Shown here piece after piece: positions 1 to 5,677 of a stretch of DNA of 7,782 nt. The stretch's first letter is position 1, and each line of letters opens with the position of its first letter. The translations under genes and the position numbers were made by a program. This DNA comes from an uncultured Clostridia bacterium. Its GTDB lineage: Bacteria; Bacillota; Clostridia; Oscillospirales; Oscillospiraceae. The DNA lies in the NCBI GenBank assembly GCA_937858235.1, contig CALLZZ010000218.1:1-7782 (forward strand), given 5' to 3'. Under the pieces are notes generated by a model that had not been told where the DNA came from, made no database searches, and worked only from the letters and a program-made list of their open reading frames with translations.

Positions 1-176
1 CTCTGGACAGCAAGAAGCCGGAACCCGGCTACCGTGACTTCATCATGGGCGAAGCGCGTTACTCCGCTCTGACCCGATCCTTCCCCGAACGGGCTAAGAC
101 CTTGTTCAAGCAGGCAGAAGAGACTGCTAACACCCGGTACGACCATTTGACCAAGCTGGGTGAACTGTATAAATAA
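1..176 (+). CDS. nifJ: Pyruvate:ferredoxin (flavodoxin) oxidoreductase, C-terminal end (partial)
   Basis: Only the last 57 codons are present, read in the frame beginning at base 3 and ending at TAA 174-176; the rest lies left of the window. The visible peptide runs from LDSKKPEPGYRDFIMGEARY to TRYDHLTKLGELYK. It matches the extreme C-terminus of one-polypeptide PFOR enzymes, where a YxxFxxxExRYxxL segment is followed by a helix of the type FPERAKTLFKQAEE. PFOR oxidatively decarboxylates pyruvate to acetyl-CoA and CO2, passing electrons to ferredoxin through thiamine diphosphate and 4Fe-4S clusters, in the cytoplasm of anaerobes. None of the catalytic or cluster-binding domains falls inside the window, so the call rests on the tail alone. 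The gene is followed directly by a strong terminator, so it is the last gene of its transcript. Confidence 0.85.
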   Translation, partial: LDSKKPEPGYRDFIMGEARYSALTRSFPERAKTLFKQAEETANTRYDHLTKLGELYK

Positions 177-213
177 GCTTAAACATTATTTCGTGTACTT
201 CTGAAAATCAAGG

Positions 214-243
214 AACCCCCCTGTGGCTTACCACAGGGGGGTT
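214..243 (+). terminator. Rho-independent terminator of the PFOR gene
   Basis: A perfect 13-bp stem (AACCCCCCTGTGG, 214-226, with its complement at 231-243) closes a CTTA tetraloop. The T residues after it are few (TTT at 242-244, then G), but the stem is very GC-rich. It sits 37 bases after the PFOR stop codon. It also lies between that gene and the opposite-strand small gene ending at 273, so it may separate the two convergent transcripts. In the minus direction the trailing T tract is poorer (CCTTGATTTT). Confidence 0.85.
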
Positions 244-272
244 TGTACTGTGTTTCCATATTCCGTTCTCGC

Positions 273-542
273 TTAAATCAACCAGCACAGTCCCCAGATC
301 ACCGCAATCACGCCGCTGCCCAGTAAAAACCAGAAGGCTCCGGGGAGCTTTTTCCGCACCTGCTGTTCGGAAGTGCGGTGAATGTATCCGGCAGCGGCCT
401 TTCTTGCCTCCGCAACGACCTGATCTGCGGAGACGTTTCCATTATGAAACGCATCCTCCTTCATTAAAAAAATAGCCTGTTCAAAAAAACGGGGATCCGG
501 TGACCGAACCACAATCACCCGGCGGGAAATTCCTTTCACCAT
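273..542 (-). CDS. Small conserved hypothetical protein with one C-terminal membrane segment
   Basis: This encodes 89 aa from ATG 542-540 to TAA 275-273. The frame also runs upstream to a TTG at 581. The ATG is preferred because an AAGGTG Shine-Dalgarno lies 9 nt before it and the protein then begins with the regular-looking MVKGISRRVIVVRSPDPRFF. Residues 1-64 are soluble and charged, with a basic start, an RSPDPRFFEQAIF motif at 13-25 and a predicted helix around 37-52. Residues 66-88 form a hydrophobic segment (FWFLLGSGVIAVIWGLCWLI), so the protein is probably tail-anchored with its N-terminal part in the cytoplasm. I recall similar short proteins being conserved in Oscillospiraceae and sometimes carrying the unsupported name 'translation initiation factor 2'; nothing here resembles IF2. 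It lies 83 nt after the spoIIE stop on the same strand, so co-transcription with spoIIE is plausible. Its function is unknown. Confidence 0.75.
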   Translation of the reverse strand: MVKGISRRVIVVRSPDPRFFEQAIFLMKEDAFHNGNVSADQVVAEARKAAAGYIHRTSEQQVRKKLPGAFWFLLGSGVIAVIWGLCWLI

Positions 543-570
543 ATTCAGCCACACCTTTCTCAGGGAAGTC

Positions 571-587
571 ACATGCACCAAGCATGT
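571..587. repeat. Short inverted repeat between spoIIE and the small membrane-protein gene
   Basis: A 6-bp perfect stem, ACATGC (571-576) with GCATGT (582-587), encloses a 5-nt loop. On the plus strand it is followed by TTTTGTT and looks like a weak terminator, but no plus-strand gene ends here. On the minus strand it would lie in the spoIIE-to-small-gene spacer without a following T tract. It could therefore be a processing or stability hairpin, or chance. Confidence 0.3.
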
Positions 588-625
588 TTTTGTTCTACTT
601 CCAGTATGGACCAGTTCCGGTGAAT

Positions 626-2983
626 TTATGCAGGCGGGACAGACGATTCTTCCTCCTCTCGCTGACTCATCAGGATAACCACCGCCGTCCGATCATCATC
701 TTTCCGTGTGTGTGGATCCTCTAACAGAGCCATGGCCAGCTCCCTTGGACTGACCCCTTTAAATTGCTCCGTTCGCTCCCGAATCCAAAAATCCTCTGCT
801 CCATCCGATATGCCGTCGCTGACCAACACAATCAGATCCCCCGGATTGACCTGGAATCGATTTAAATCAATCTGCCCCTCCTGCTCCAGACCCAGTCCGG
901 CAGGCAGGGCGCTTTTCCCAATCCGGTTGACAATTCCGTTTTTGCGCAAATAACTTGGGGCAGCCCCTAGCTTATAAATAATTCCTTCTCCCGAAAACAG
1001 ATCAATCCGCAACAGATCAATGGTGCTAAATCCAAATCCTTCCTCAACCCGCACGGTCAGTGCTCCGGTTAAAGTACGCAACGCAGTCTCTGCCGCCACA
1101 CCGGATCGGAGGAAGCTCTCCAATAGCCGCAGCACCAGTCGGCTCTCCGCCGCCGCCGAGCTGCCAACTCCCATACCATCACAGAGCACCGCCCACAGCA
1201 CGCCCTGTTCATCCTTAAACCAACTTCCGTTGTCGCCGCTCACCGACTCTCCTTCCTTGGGGCGGGCGGCGGCTCCTACCTTTGCTGCCAACCGTGGACT
1301 CTCACGGAACCGTAATCGCTGTCCTTTTTCGGTGCGGACCAGCTCTCCGCTTTCCAAGGGCAAGCCCATGGCGCTGGAAAGCCTCCGGCGACCGTCTGTT
1401 GCCGCCAGGGCAGACAGCTCCTGTCCCATGAGTTCCACCACTCTTCTTCCGTGACCATTCCGCTGGACAGACACAGTTGCCGTAATTCCATTGCTGCGCA
1501 GCACTCGCTTCACCGCAACGATCCCTCTGGTGTCCGGCATCAACTCGCCTCCTAACTCCACTGCCGTGTCCTCCAGCAGATGGGACATCTGACTGAACTG
1601 ACGGATCATCATCTGACGGCTCTCTCGCAACTGAACGCGAAACCGCCGTCGATTCCGCCAGGCATACAATTCTTCGTTCGACGCCGTGACAAAGGAGCGA
1701 ATACGCAGGCATCGGCTGGTAAAGGACTCCGGAAAGTCCCGTTCACGGCTATAGCCTCGCTCCTCCATCACTTGAAGCACCCGGTTCAGCACCTGGTAGG
1801 TATTACGGTAATCCCGCTGCCAACAGATTTTTTGCAGGGCACAGCCTTTGCAGATTCGTTCTGCCGTCCGGTCAAATATTTCCCCGGCGTACTCTGGCTG
1901 CTCTTCCTTCATCTGTCCTTCCATTTGCTGACTGAGTTGACGGTAAGCCTCCGCTCGCTCCCCCAGCTGATGGCTCACCGCCATTCGAACTCCGTCGGAA
2001 CTGGGGACTATGGCGGTGGAAATTTCCGGTTCCCGTTGGAATAAGTGCCGCAGCCAGGTTTCGGCCCTTCGCGGCAGGGCTAAGTACAACAGACTGCCTG
2101 CCAATAGATCTCCCGTGTCCTGTACGGTGCCGCCAAACCAGATCATCGCCGCCGCACCAGCCACCAGAAACAGTCCAGTCTGGATCAGGCGTCCCCGATC
2201 CCGTCCAGCTTCCGCCAGCAGTCCCCCCGCGCCAAGGGCACAGGTATACAATCCGCCGCCACCCAGGGTTAAATCCACCGCCAGACCAAAGCCCGCCCCA
2301 GTGGCGGCACGATATCCTGCGTTTCCGTCTCCCGTGGGTAGCACGAAGAAACAGGCCAATAAAATACCAGGGGACAGTCCAAAGGAGATCGTTATGGGAC
2401 AGAAGGCGATGAGCACCGTGGCCACAAGAAATAATCGCTCCGTCACCGGCGCCTCCTCCAGCTCCTCCAGAAGGTTGGGTAATCGTCGGTAGCATAGGCA
2501 GGCTATTCCGGCCAGAATCACCTCGGTGGCAAAGCACACCACAGCAATCCCATCCCAACCTGCCTCAGATAAGTAAATAAACCCCGTCACCGCCGTCACT
2601 GCGCCGGTGGCCACTGGCATAAACCACTCCATTCGGTACACCCGCAAGTCGTAGAGGGCAAACGCCGTTGCGTACACCAGAATCCCTGCCGCCACATAAC
2701 GGAGACCTTCTACCAGCCCCATCCCCAACAGATAGCCTATAGCAGCTCCTATCAGGGCGGCAAACCCGGCGGGGCCAGACCCGGAGGCGCCGATCCATCC
2801 CAGGGCAAATGGGGCGTACCCGGCTAGGATCTCGCTGCGGGACAGGACGGCACCCAGAATAAATCTGCGGGTACATTCCGCCGCCTGCACCAACATTGGT
2901 GACTGGAGCACCACTTCTCCCTTTTCCCAGAAATCCTGTCGAATTTGTCCTGCCAGCCGCAGAACCGTGTCTTTTGTACGCAT
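626..2983 (-). CDS. spoIIE: Stage II sporulation protein E, PP2C-type serine phosphatase
   Basis: This encodes 785 aa, close to the roughly 820-830 aa of the Bacillus protein. It has the SpoIIE three-part layout. A very hydrophobic N-terminal half (about residues 42-315) holds around ten membrane helices. A central regulatory region (about 320-560) includes a cysteine cluster C378-x2-C381-x5-C387. The C-terminal PP2C phosphatase domain spans about 575-775. The metal-binding phosphatase motifs are visible: VSGDN (D584), CDGMGVG (D602), VSDGISDG (D723) and the KDDDRTAV end motif (D763/D764). In sporulating Firmicutes SpoIIE localises to the asymmetric septum and dephosphorylates SpoIIAA-P, which frees sigma-F in the forespore. 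The ATG at 2983 follows a GAGGGG sequence about 10 nt upstream. The gene is divergent from dusB. In Bacillus its promoter is sigma-A type and Spo0A-dependent; a possible Spo0A-box-like sequence is upstream here. No motif is missing, so it appears functional. Confidence 0.96.
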   Translation of the reverse strand: MRTKDTVLRLAGQIRQDFWEKGEVVLQSPMLVQAAECTRRFILGAVLSRSEILAGYAPFALGWIGASGSGPAGFAALIGAAIGYLLGMGLVEGLRYVAAGILVYATAFALYDLRVYRMEWFMPVATGAVTAVTGFIYLSEAGWDGIAVVCFATEVILAGIACLCYRRLPNLLEELEEAPVTERLFLVATVLIAFCPITISFGLSPGILLACFFVLPTGDGNAGYRAATGAGFGLAVDLTLGGGGLYTCALGAGGLLAEAGRDRGRLIQTGLFLVAGAAAMIWFGGTVQDTGDLLAGSLLYLALPRRAETWLRHLFQREPEISTAIVPSSDGVRMAVSHQLGERAEAYRQLSQQMEGQMKEEQPEYAGEIFDRTAERICKGCALQKICWQRDYRNTYQVLNRVLQVMEERGYSRERDFPESFTSRCLRIRSFVTASNEELYAWRNRRRFRVQLRESRQMMIRQFSQMSHLLEDTAVELGGELMPDTRGIVAVKRVLRSNGITATVSVQRNGHGRRVVELMGQELSALAATDGRRRLSSAMGLPLESGELVRTEKGQRLRFRESPRLAAKVGAAARPKEGESVSGDNGSWFKDEQGVLWAVLCDGMGVGSSAAAESRLVLRLLESFLRSGVAAETALRTLTGALTVRVEEGFGFSTIDLLRIDLFSGEGIIYKLGAAPSYLRKNGIVNRIGKSALPAGLGLEQEGQIDLNRFQVNPGDLIVLVSDGISDGAEDFWIRERTEQFKGVSPRELAMALLEDPHTRKDDDRTAVVILMSQREEEESSVPPA

Positions 2984-3012
2984 GAATCACTTTCCCCTCT
3001 CGTATTCACTGT

Positions 3013-3028
3013 TTTGGACAAGTATAAT
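3013..3028. promoter_or_regulatory. Candidate overlapping divergent -10 elements and Spo0A-box-like sequence for spoIIE and dusB
   Basis: The plus strand carries a perfect TATAAT at 3023-3028, about 105 nt before dusB. The minus strand carries TATACT at 3026-3021, about 38 nt before spoIIE. The two -10-like hexamers therefore overlap. Directly next to them, TTTGGACAA (3013-3021) is the reverse complement of TTGTCCAAA, one base from a TTGTCGAAA-type Spo0A box. No good -35 is visible for either direction, which would fit activator-dependent transcription. The box lies close to the expected spoIIE start, a position more typical of repression, so its role is unclear. Confidence 0.35.
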
Positions 3029-3132
3029 GGGTGGAGTGTGGAAAAAGTGGTCGGGAAATAAGACCCCCATTGCCCGTCCCGTAAGAACATGGTAAGATAA
3101 CAGTCAGAATTCTCTGAAATGGAGTAACCCAA

Positions 3133-4101
3133 ATGAAAATTGGAACTGTGGAACTAAACAGTAAGGTAGCGCTGGCTCCCATGGCCGGAGTGTCTGATTT
3201 GGCCTACCGAACGGTCTGCCGGGAGCTGGGCTGTGGATATACGGTAACTGAGATGATCTCCGCCAAGGCTCTGTGCTATCAGGATAAAAAGACCTGCCGA
3301 ATCATGGAACTGGGGCCGGAGGAACATCCAGTGGCGATTCAACTTTTCGGCAGCGATGTGGTGTGTATGGAAGAGGCCGCCGCTAAAATCATGGAGCTGG
3401 AGTGTCCGGACATTCTGGACATCAACATGGGCTGCCCGGTGCCAAAGGTGGCCAACAGCGGAGACGGCAGCGCACTGATGAAAGATCCGGACAAAGCCGC
3501 CCGCATTGTAGAGGCAGTAAAACGGGGCTGCGGAATCCCGGTGACCGTCAAAACCCGGAAGGGATGGGATAAGGGTCACGTCAACGCAGTAGAAGTCACC
3601 AAGATCCTGGAGTCCGCCGGCGCAGACGCCATTACCCTCCACGGTCGAACCAAAACCCAGATGTATGCCGGCAAAGCGGACTGGGATATCATTCGGGCGG
3701 TGAAGGATGCTCTCACCATCCCGGTGATCGCCAACGGTGACATATTTGAACCGGAAGACGCCGCCCATATCCTCCGCTATACCGGTGCGGACATGGCAAT
3801 GATCGGTCGGGGTGCTTTTGGTGACCCCTGGATCTTCCCCCGCGCCATCGCCGCCATCGAGGGCAGAGAAATTCCTCCCCATCCCCCCTTAGCCCAGCGC
3901 TGCCAGGTGGCGCGGCATCAGTTCGACCTTGCGCGGCAGCAGAAGGGAGAGAAAATCGCCTGTCTGGAGGCTCGAAAACACTACGCCTGGTACCTGCGCG
4001 GAGTGTCCCACTCCAGCTACTGGAAGCAGCAAATCTCTCAGATTACCACCATGGAGGATATTGACCGCATCACCGAAGGCATCTGCCGGGAATTAACGTA
4101 G
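3133..4101 (+). CDS. dusB: tRNA-dihydrouridine synthase (DusB/NifR3 family)
   Basis: This encodes 322 aa, the usual length for the family. Dus enzymes use FMN and NADPH to reduce specific uridines in the tRNA D-loop to dihydrouridine, in the cytoplasm. The TIM-barrel domain (about 1-240) shows the family motifs in order. These are APMAGVSDLAYR (15-26, FMN site), DINMGCPVPKV (96-106) with the catalytic cysteine C101, VTVKTRKGWD (137-146), ITLHGRT (167-173), PVIANGDI (197-204) and MIGRGAFGDPWIF (223-235). The C-terminal helical tRNA-binding part contains the typical EARKHYAWYLRG (279-290). The ATG at 3133 has GGAG at 3121-3124, 8 nt upstream. It is a lone plus-strand gene between two minus-strand sporulation genes and ends in a shared bidirectional terminator. 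DusB is the best subfamily guess; the tRNA position modified cannot be read from the sequence. Confidence 0.95.
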   Translation: MKIGTVELNSKVALAPMAGVSDLAYRTVCRELGCGYTVTEMISAKALCYQDKKTCRIMELGPEEHPVAIQLFGSDVVCMEEAAAKIMELECPDILDINMGCPVPKVANSGDGSALMKDPDKAARIVEAVKRGCGIPVTVKTRKGWDKGHVNAVEVTKILESAGADAITLHGRTKTQMYAGKADWDIIRAVKDALTIPVIANGDIFEPEDAAHILRYTGADMAMIGRGAFGDPWIFPRAIAAIEGREIPPHPPLAQRCQVARHQFDLARQQKGEKIACLEARKHYAWYLRGVSHSSYWKQQISQITTMEDIDRITEGICRELT

Positions 4102-4107
4102 TCAACC

Positions 4108-4145
4108 GCAAAAAGTGAGGATGTTGCAACATCCTCACTTTTTGC
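4108..4145. terminator. Bidirectional terminator shared by dusB and spoIIP (perfect 38-bp palindrome)
   Basis: A perfect 19+19 palindrome runs from GCAAAAAGTGAGGATGTTG (4108-4126) to its complement at 4127-4145. The 5-A tract in the left arm and 5-T tract in the right arm make it a canonical intrinsic terminator in both directions. It lies 7 nt after the dusB stop and 5 nt after the spoIIP stop, so it serves both convergent genes. Confidence 0.93.
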
Positions 4146-4149
4146 ATCC

Positions 4150-5343
4150 TTATTTTTTCACGCAGTCCAGATACAGCGTTCCCGCCGCCTGAGCGAAGAG
4201 CCGTGCCCCTGCCAGCGCTTGCTTTAAATTGTTCCCGCTGGTGCCTACCTCTACCAACAGGGAACCCGGGGTAGCGTGTTCATTGAATCGCTGGCGGCGT
4301 AAGTCAATGTGCCGCGGCAGTCCGCTGTCGATGGCCAGCATGTTCTTTTGAATCTGCACCGCCAAGGTTAGATGGTTTTTCCAGTCCGGATGCTTTAATC
4401 CCATGTCGTTGGTTCCCACCACCAACATCACCTGGGCTACCTCTTCTCCGTCAATCTCAGACTTTTTTGCATAGCTGGTACCGTCGCTGCCAATGATGGC
4501 ATCCCGGTGGACGTCCAGCACAATCTGAATGGTAGGATACTTTTTGAGCATCTTTTCAATTCCGGTCAGCGCTCGGGAGTAGGAGCCGTTGTAGCTGGGA
4601 TAGTCATACTTGGTCTTGTCATGGATCACTGAAAGTCCCATGTCCTCAAAGGTGTCCTTCATTTCCTCTCCCACCCGAATCATGTTATAGCCGTTGTCCG
4701 TTGTACGGGCGGTATCCGTCTCTTTATACGCATCTTTTTTCCCCTTGGTATAGGCTTCCGTAGCGTGGGTATGCATGATTAAAATCTGAGGTCCTTTTTT
4801 TGCGTTCTGGAGGGTCAGCTTTGCCTTGGCGTCAAAGTAATCGGACACCTTCACCGAAATCCCATTGGTATGGTTGTCCACCTGGATGGCAGATGCTTTG
4901 ATCTTCGATGTATCTAGGCTCTCCGCAGGTTTCTGTGCCTCGGCGGCCTCTTTCTCCTTGGCTTCCGCCGCTTTCTTTTCCTCTGCTTCTGCCGCTTTCC
5001 GCGCCGCCAGCCTGGACTCTTCCGCCTGCTCTGCCGTCGTATCTGTTTCCCCCAAGTTCTCGTTCACCGCCGACTGACTGCTCAACAGCTGAGGTGATTC
5101 CGTTACTACCAACTGTTCCCATGCTGACAGCACCAGCTGCTGTCCTTTTTCTGCTGGCCGGATCAGCTCCTGACGCACAACCTGCTCCACCAGCTCAGAG
5201 CCCTGCCGCAGCCCCTCCATGGACTCCATCACCGCCTGCCAATTAGCCGTCCTGGCCACCGTCCACACCGTGGCCGCAGCTGCCGCCAGCGCCACCAGGC
5301 GCCGTGTGGCACGGTTCCTTCTGGGTCGTTTCTTTCGTTTCAC
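4150..5343 (-). CDS. spoIIP: Stage II sporulation protein P, engulfment peptidoglycan hydrolase
   Basis: This encodes 397 aa, matching the roughly 400 aa of Bacillus SpoIIP. The start is a GTG at 5343-5341, strongly supported by AAAGGAGGG 7 nt upstream. A very basic N-terminus (KRKKRPRRNRATRR) precedes one membrane anchor (about 16-32). Residues about 105-145 form an Ala/Glu/Lys-rich low-complexity linker, probably helical or extended. The SpoIIP catalytic domain spans about 185-392 and has the expected zinc-amidase motifs: MHTHATEAY (H191, H193, E196), LDVHRDA (D277, H279) and LLVEVGT (E365). In sporulating Firmicutes SpoIIP is an amidase and endopeptidase acting with SpoIID and SpoIIM at the septum to thin peptidoglycan and drive engulfment. 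In Bacillus it follows gpr; here no gpr is next to it and it has its own upstream region, with a candidate sigma-E promoter at 5393-5420. It ends at the bidirectional terminator shared with dusB. Confidence 0.95.
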   Translation of the reverse strand: MKRKKRPRRNRATRRLVALAAAAATVWTVARTANWQAVMESMEGLRQGSELVEQVVRQELIRPAEKGQQLVLSAWEQLVVTESPQLLSSQSAVNENLGETDTTAEQAEESRLAARKAAEAEEKKAAEAKEKEAAEAQKPAESLDTSKIKASAIQVDNHTNGISVKVSDYFDAKAKLTLQNAKKGPQILIMHTHATEAYTKGKKDAYKETDTARTTDNGYNMIRVGEEMKDTFEDMGLSVIHDKTKYDYPSYNGSYSRALTGIEKMLKKYPTIQIVLDVHRDAIIGSDGTSYAKKSEIDGEEVAQVMLVVGTNDMGLKHPDWKNHLTLAVQIQKNMLAIDSGLPRHIDLRRQRFNEHATPGSLLVEVGTSGNNLKQALAGARLFAQAAGTLYLDCVKK

Positions 5344-5392
5344 GGGCGCTCCCTCCTTTGCTCACTCCGGTATCCCTATGCGCCTGTGCACA

Positions 5393-5420
5393 AGTATATG
5401 CCTCCCTTTCCACGAAATGC
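5393..5420 (-). promoter_or_regulatory. Candidate sigma-E-type promoter of spoIIP
   Basis: Read on the minus strand, GCATTTC (5420-5414) is followed after 13 nt by CATATACT (5400-5393). This resembles the sigma-E pattern, with a GCATATT-like -35 and a CATACAAT-like -10, at 5 of 7 and 6 of 8 positions. The start of transcription would fall about 40 nt before the GTG start codon. spoIIP is transcribed by sigma-E in Bacillus, which supports the reading, but the match is imperfect. Confidence 0.45.
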
Positions 5421-5445
5421 GGCAGGATTCTGCCGGACCTGCCGC
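5419..5445. repeat. Nested inverted repeat between the spoIIP and rny promoters
   Basis: GCGGCAGG (5419-5426) is the perfect complement of CCTGCCGC (5438-5445). The same left arm can instead pair through GGCAG (5421-5425) with a nearer CTGCC (5430-5434), because CTGCCG occurs twice. The element starts at the outer edge of the candidate spoIIP -35 and ends 10 bp before the rny -35 at 5456. It would lie outside both transcripts, so a protein-binding site is more likely than an RNA hairpin. No regulator is identified. Confidence 0.5.
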
Positions 5446-5455
5446 TGGAATGTTC

Positions 5456-5484
5456 TTGACAGTCTATCGGTTTGGCATTAAAAT
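5456..5484 (+). promoter_or_regulatory. Sigma-A promoter of rny
   Basis: TTGACA (5456-5461, perfect -35) is followed after exactly 17 nt by TAAAAT (5479-5484, 5 of 6 matches to the -10 consensus). Transcription would begin near 5491, giving an rny leader of nearly 190 nt. This is the best promoter in the window and suggests strong housekeeping transcription. Confidence 0.8.
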
Positions 5485-5499
5485 AAACTGTGGATTGTT

Positions 5500-5606
5500 T
5501 TGAAGAACCGATCGGTCAAACGCGTCTTATCGCCAGGCCGTGAGGGCTTGGTTTTTCAATTAGTTTGCCGCTGTGCGGAATCATGCTATCCCGTACAGCG
5601 TCTTTT
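5500..5606 (+). ncRNA. Candidate structured leader RNA of rny with terminator-like hairpins
   Basis: Beginning about 10 nt into the predicted rny transcript, three structures can be drawn. First, TTGAAGAACC (5500-5509) can pair over 10 bp, with one G-U, with GGTTTTTCAA (5550-5559). Second, CCAGGCC (5533-5539) pairs with GGCTTGG (5545-5551), with one G-U, and is followed by TTTTT (5552-5556), which is an intrinsic-terminator shape. Third, CGCTGTGCGG (5569-5578) pairs over 10 bp, with one G-U, with CCGTACAGCG (5591-5600), followed by TCTTTT. The first pairing hides the end of the second stem and its T tract, so the two compete, as in attenuators and riboswitches. A perfect ACCGATCGGT palindrome lies at 5507-5516. 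I recognise no known riboswitch class. It could be an attenuator, an autoregulatory RNase Y target or a short independent RNA. Confidence 0.45.
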
Positions 5607-5677
5607 CATGTTATGTAAGGAATTAAATCTTTACGCAAGGAACTCAAATTTGAAAACAGGAGGTGTATCAATTAACT

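Noticed and set aside
543..581. A longer N-terminus, from TTG 581, for the small protein downstream of spoIIE
   Set aside because: The ATG at 542 has a well-placed AAGGTG and a more regular N-terminus. The extension would cover the inverted repeat at 571-587.
1020..2558. Several long frames on both strands inside spoIIE (for example 1020-1454 and 2010-2492 plus, 1872-2558 minus)
   Set aside because: They overlap a complete, well-matched spoIIE gene and their translations are low-complexity Pro/Ser/Arg/Gly-rich, typical of GC-rich shadow frames.
3104..3117. TCAGA-ATTC-TCTGA inverted repeat just upstream of dusB
   Set aside because: The 5-bp stem is too short to separate from chance and has no associated T tract or known operator pattern.
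3154..3882. A 242-codon minus-strand frame across dusB
   Set aside because: dusB on the plus strand contains every family motif; the antisense frame has no supporting features.
5583..5618. A 12-codon ATG frame in the rny leader as a possible leader peptide
   Set aside because: There is no Shine-Dalgarno upstream, and the start codon lies in the loop of the 5569-5600 hairpin. No informative run of codons is present.
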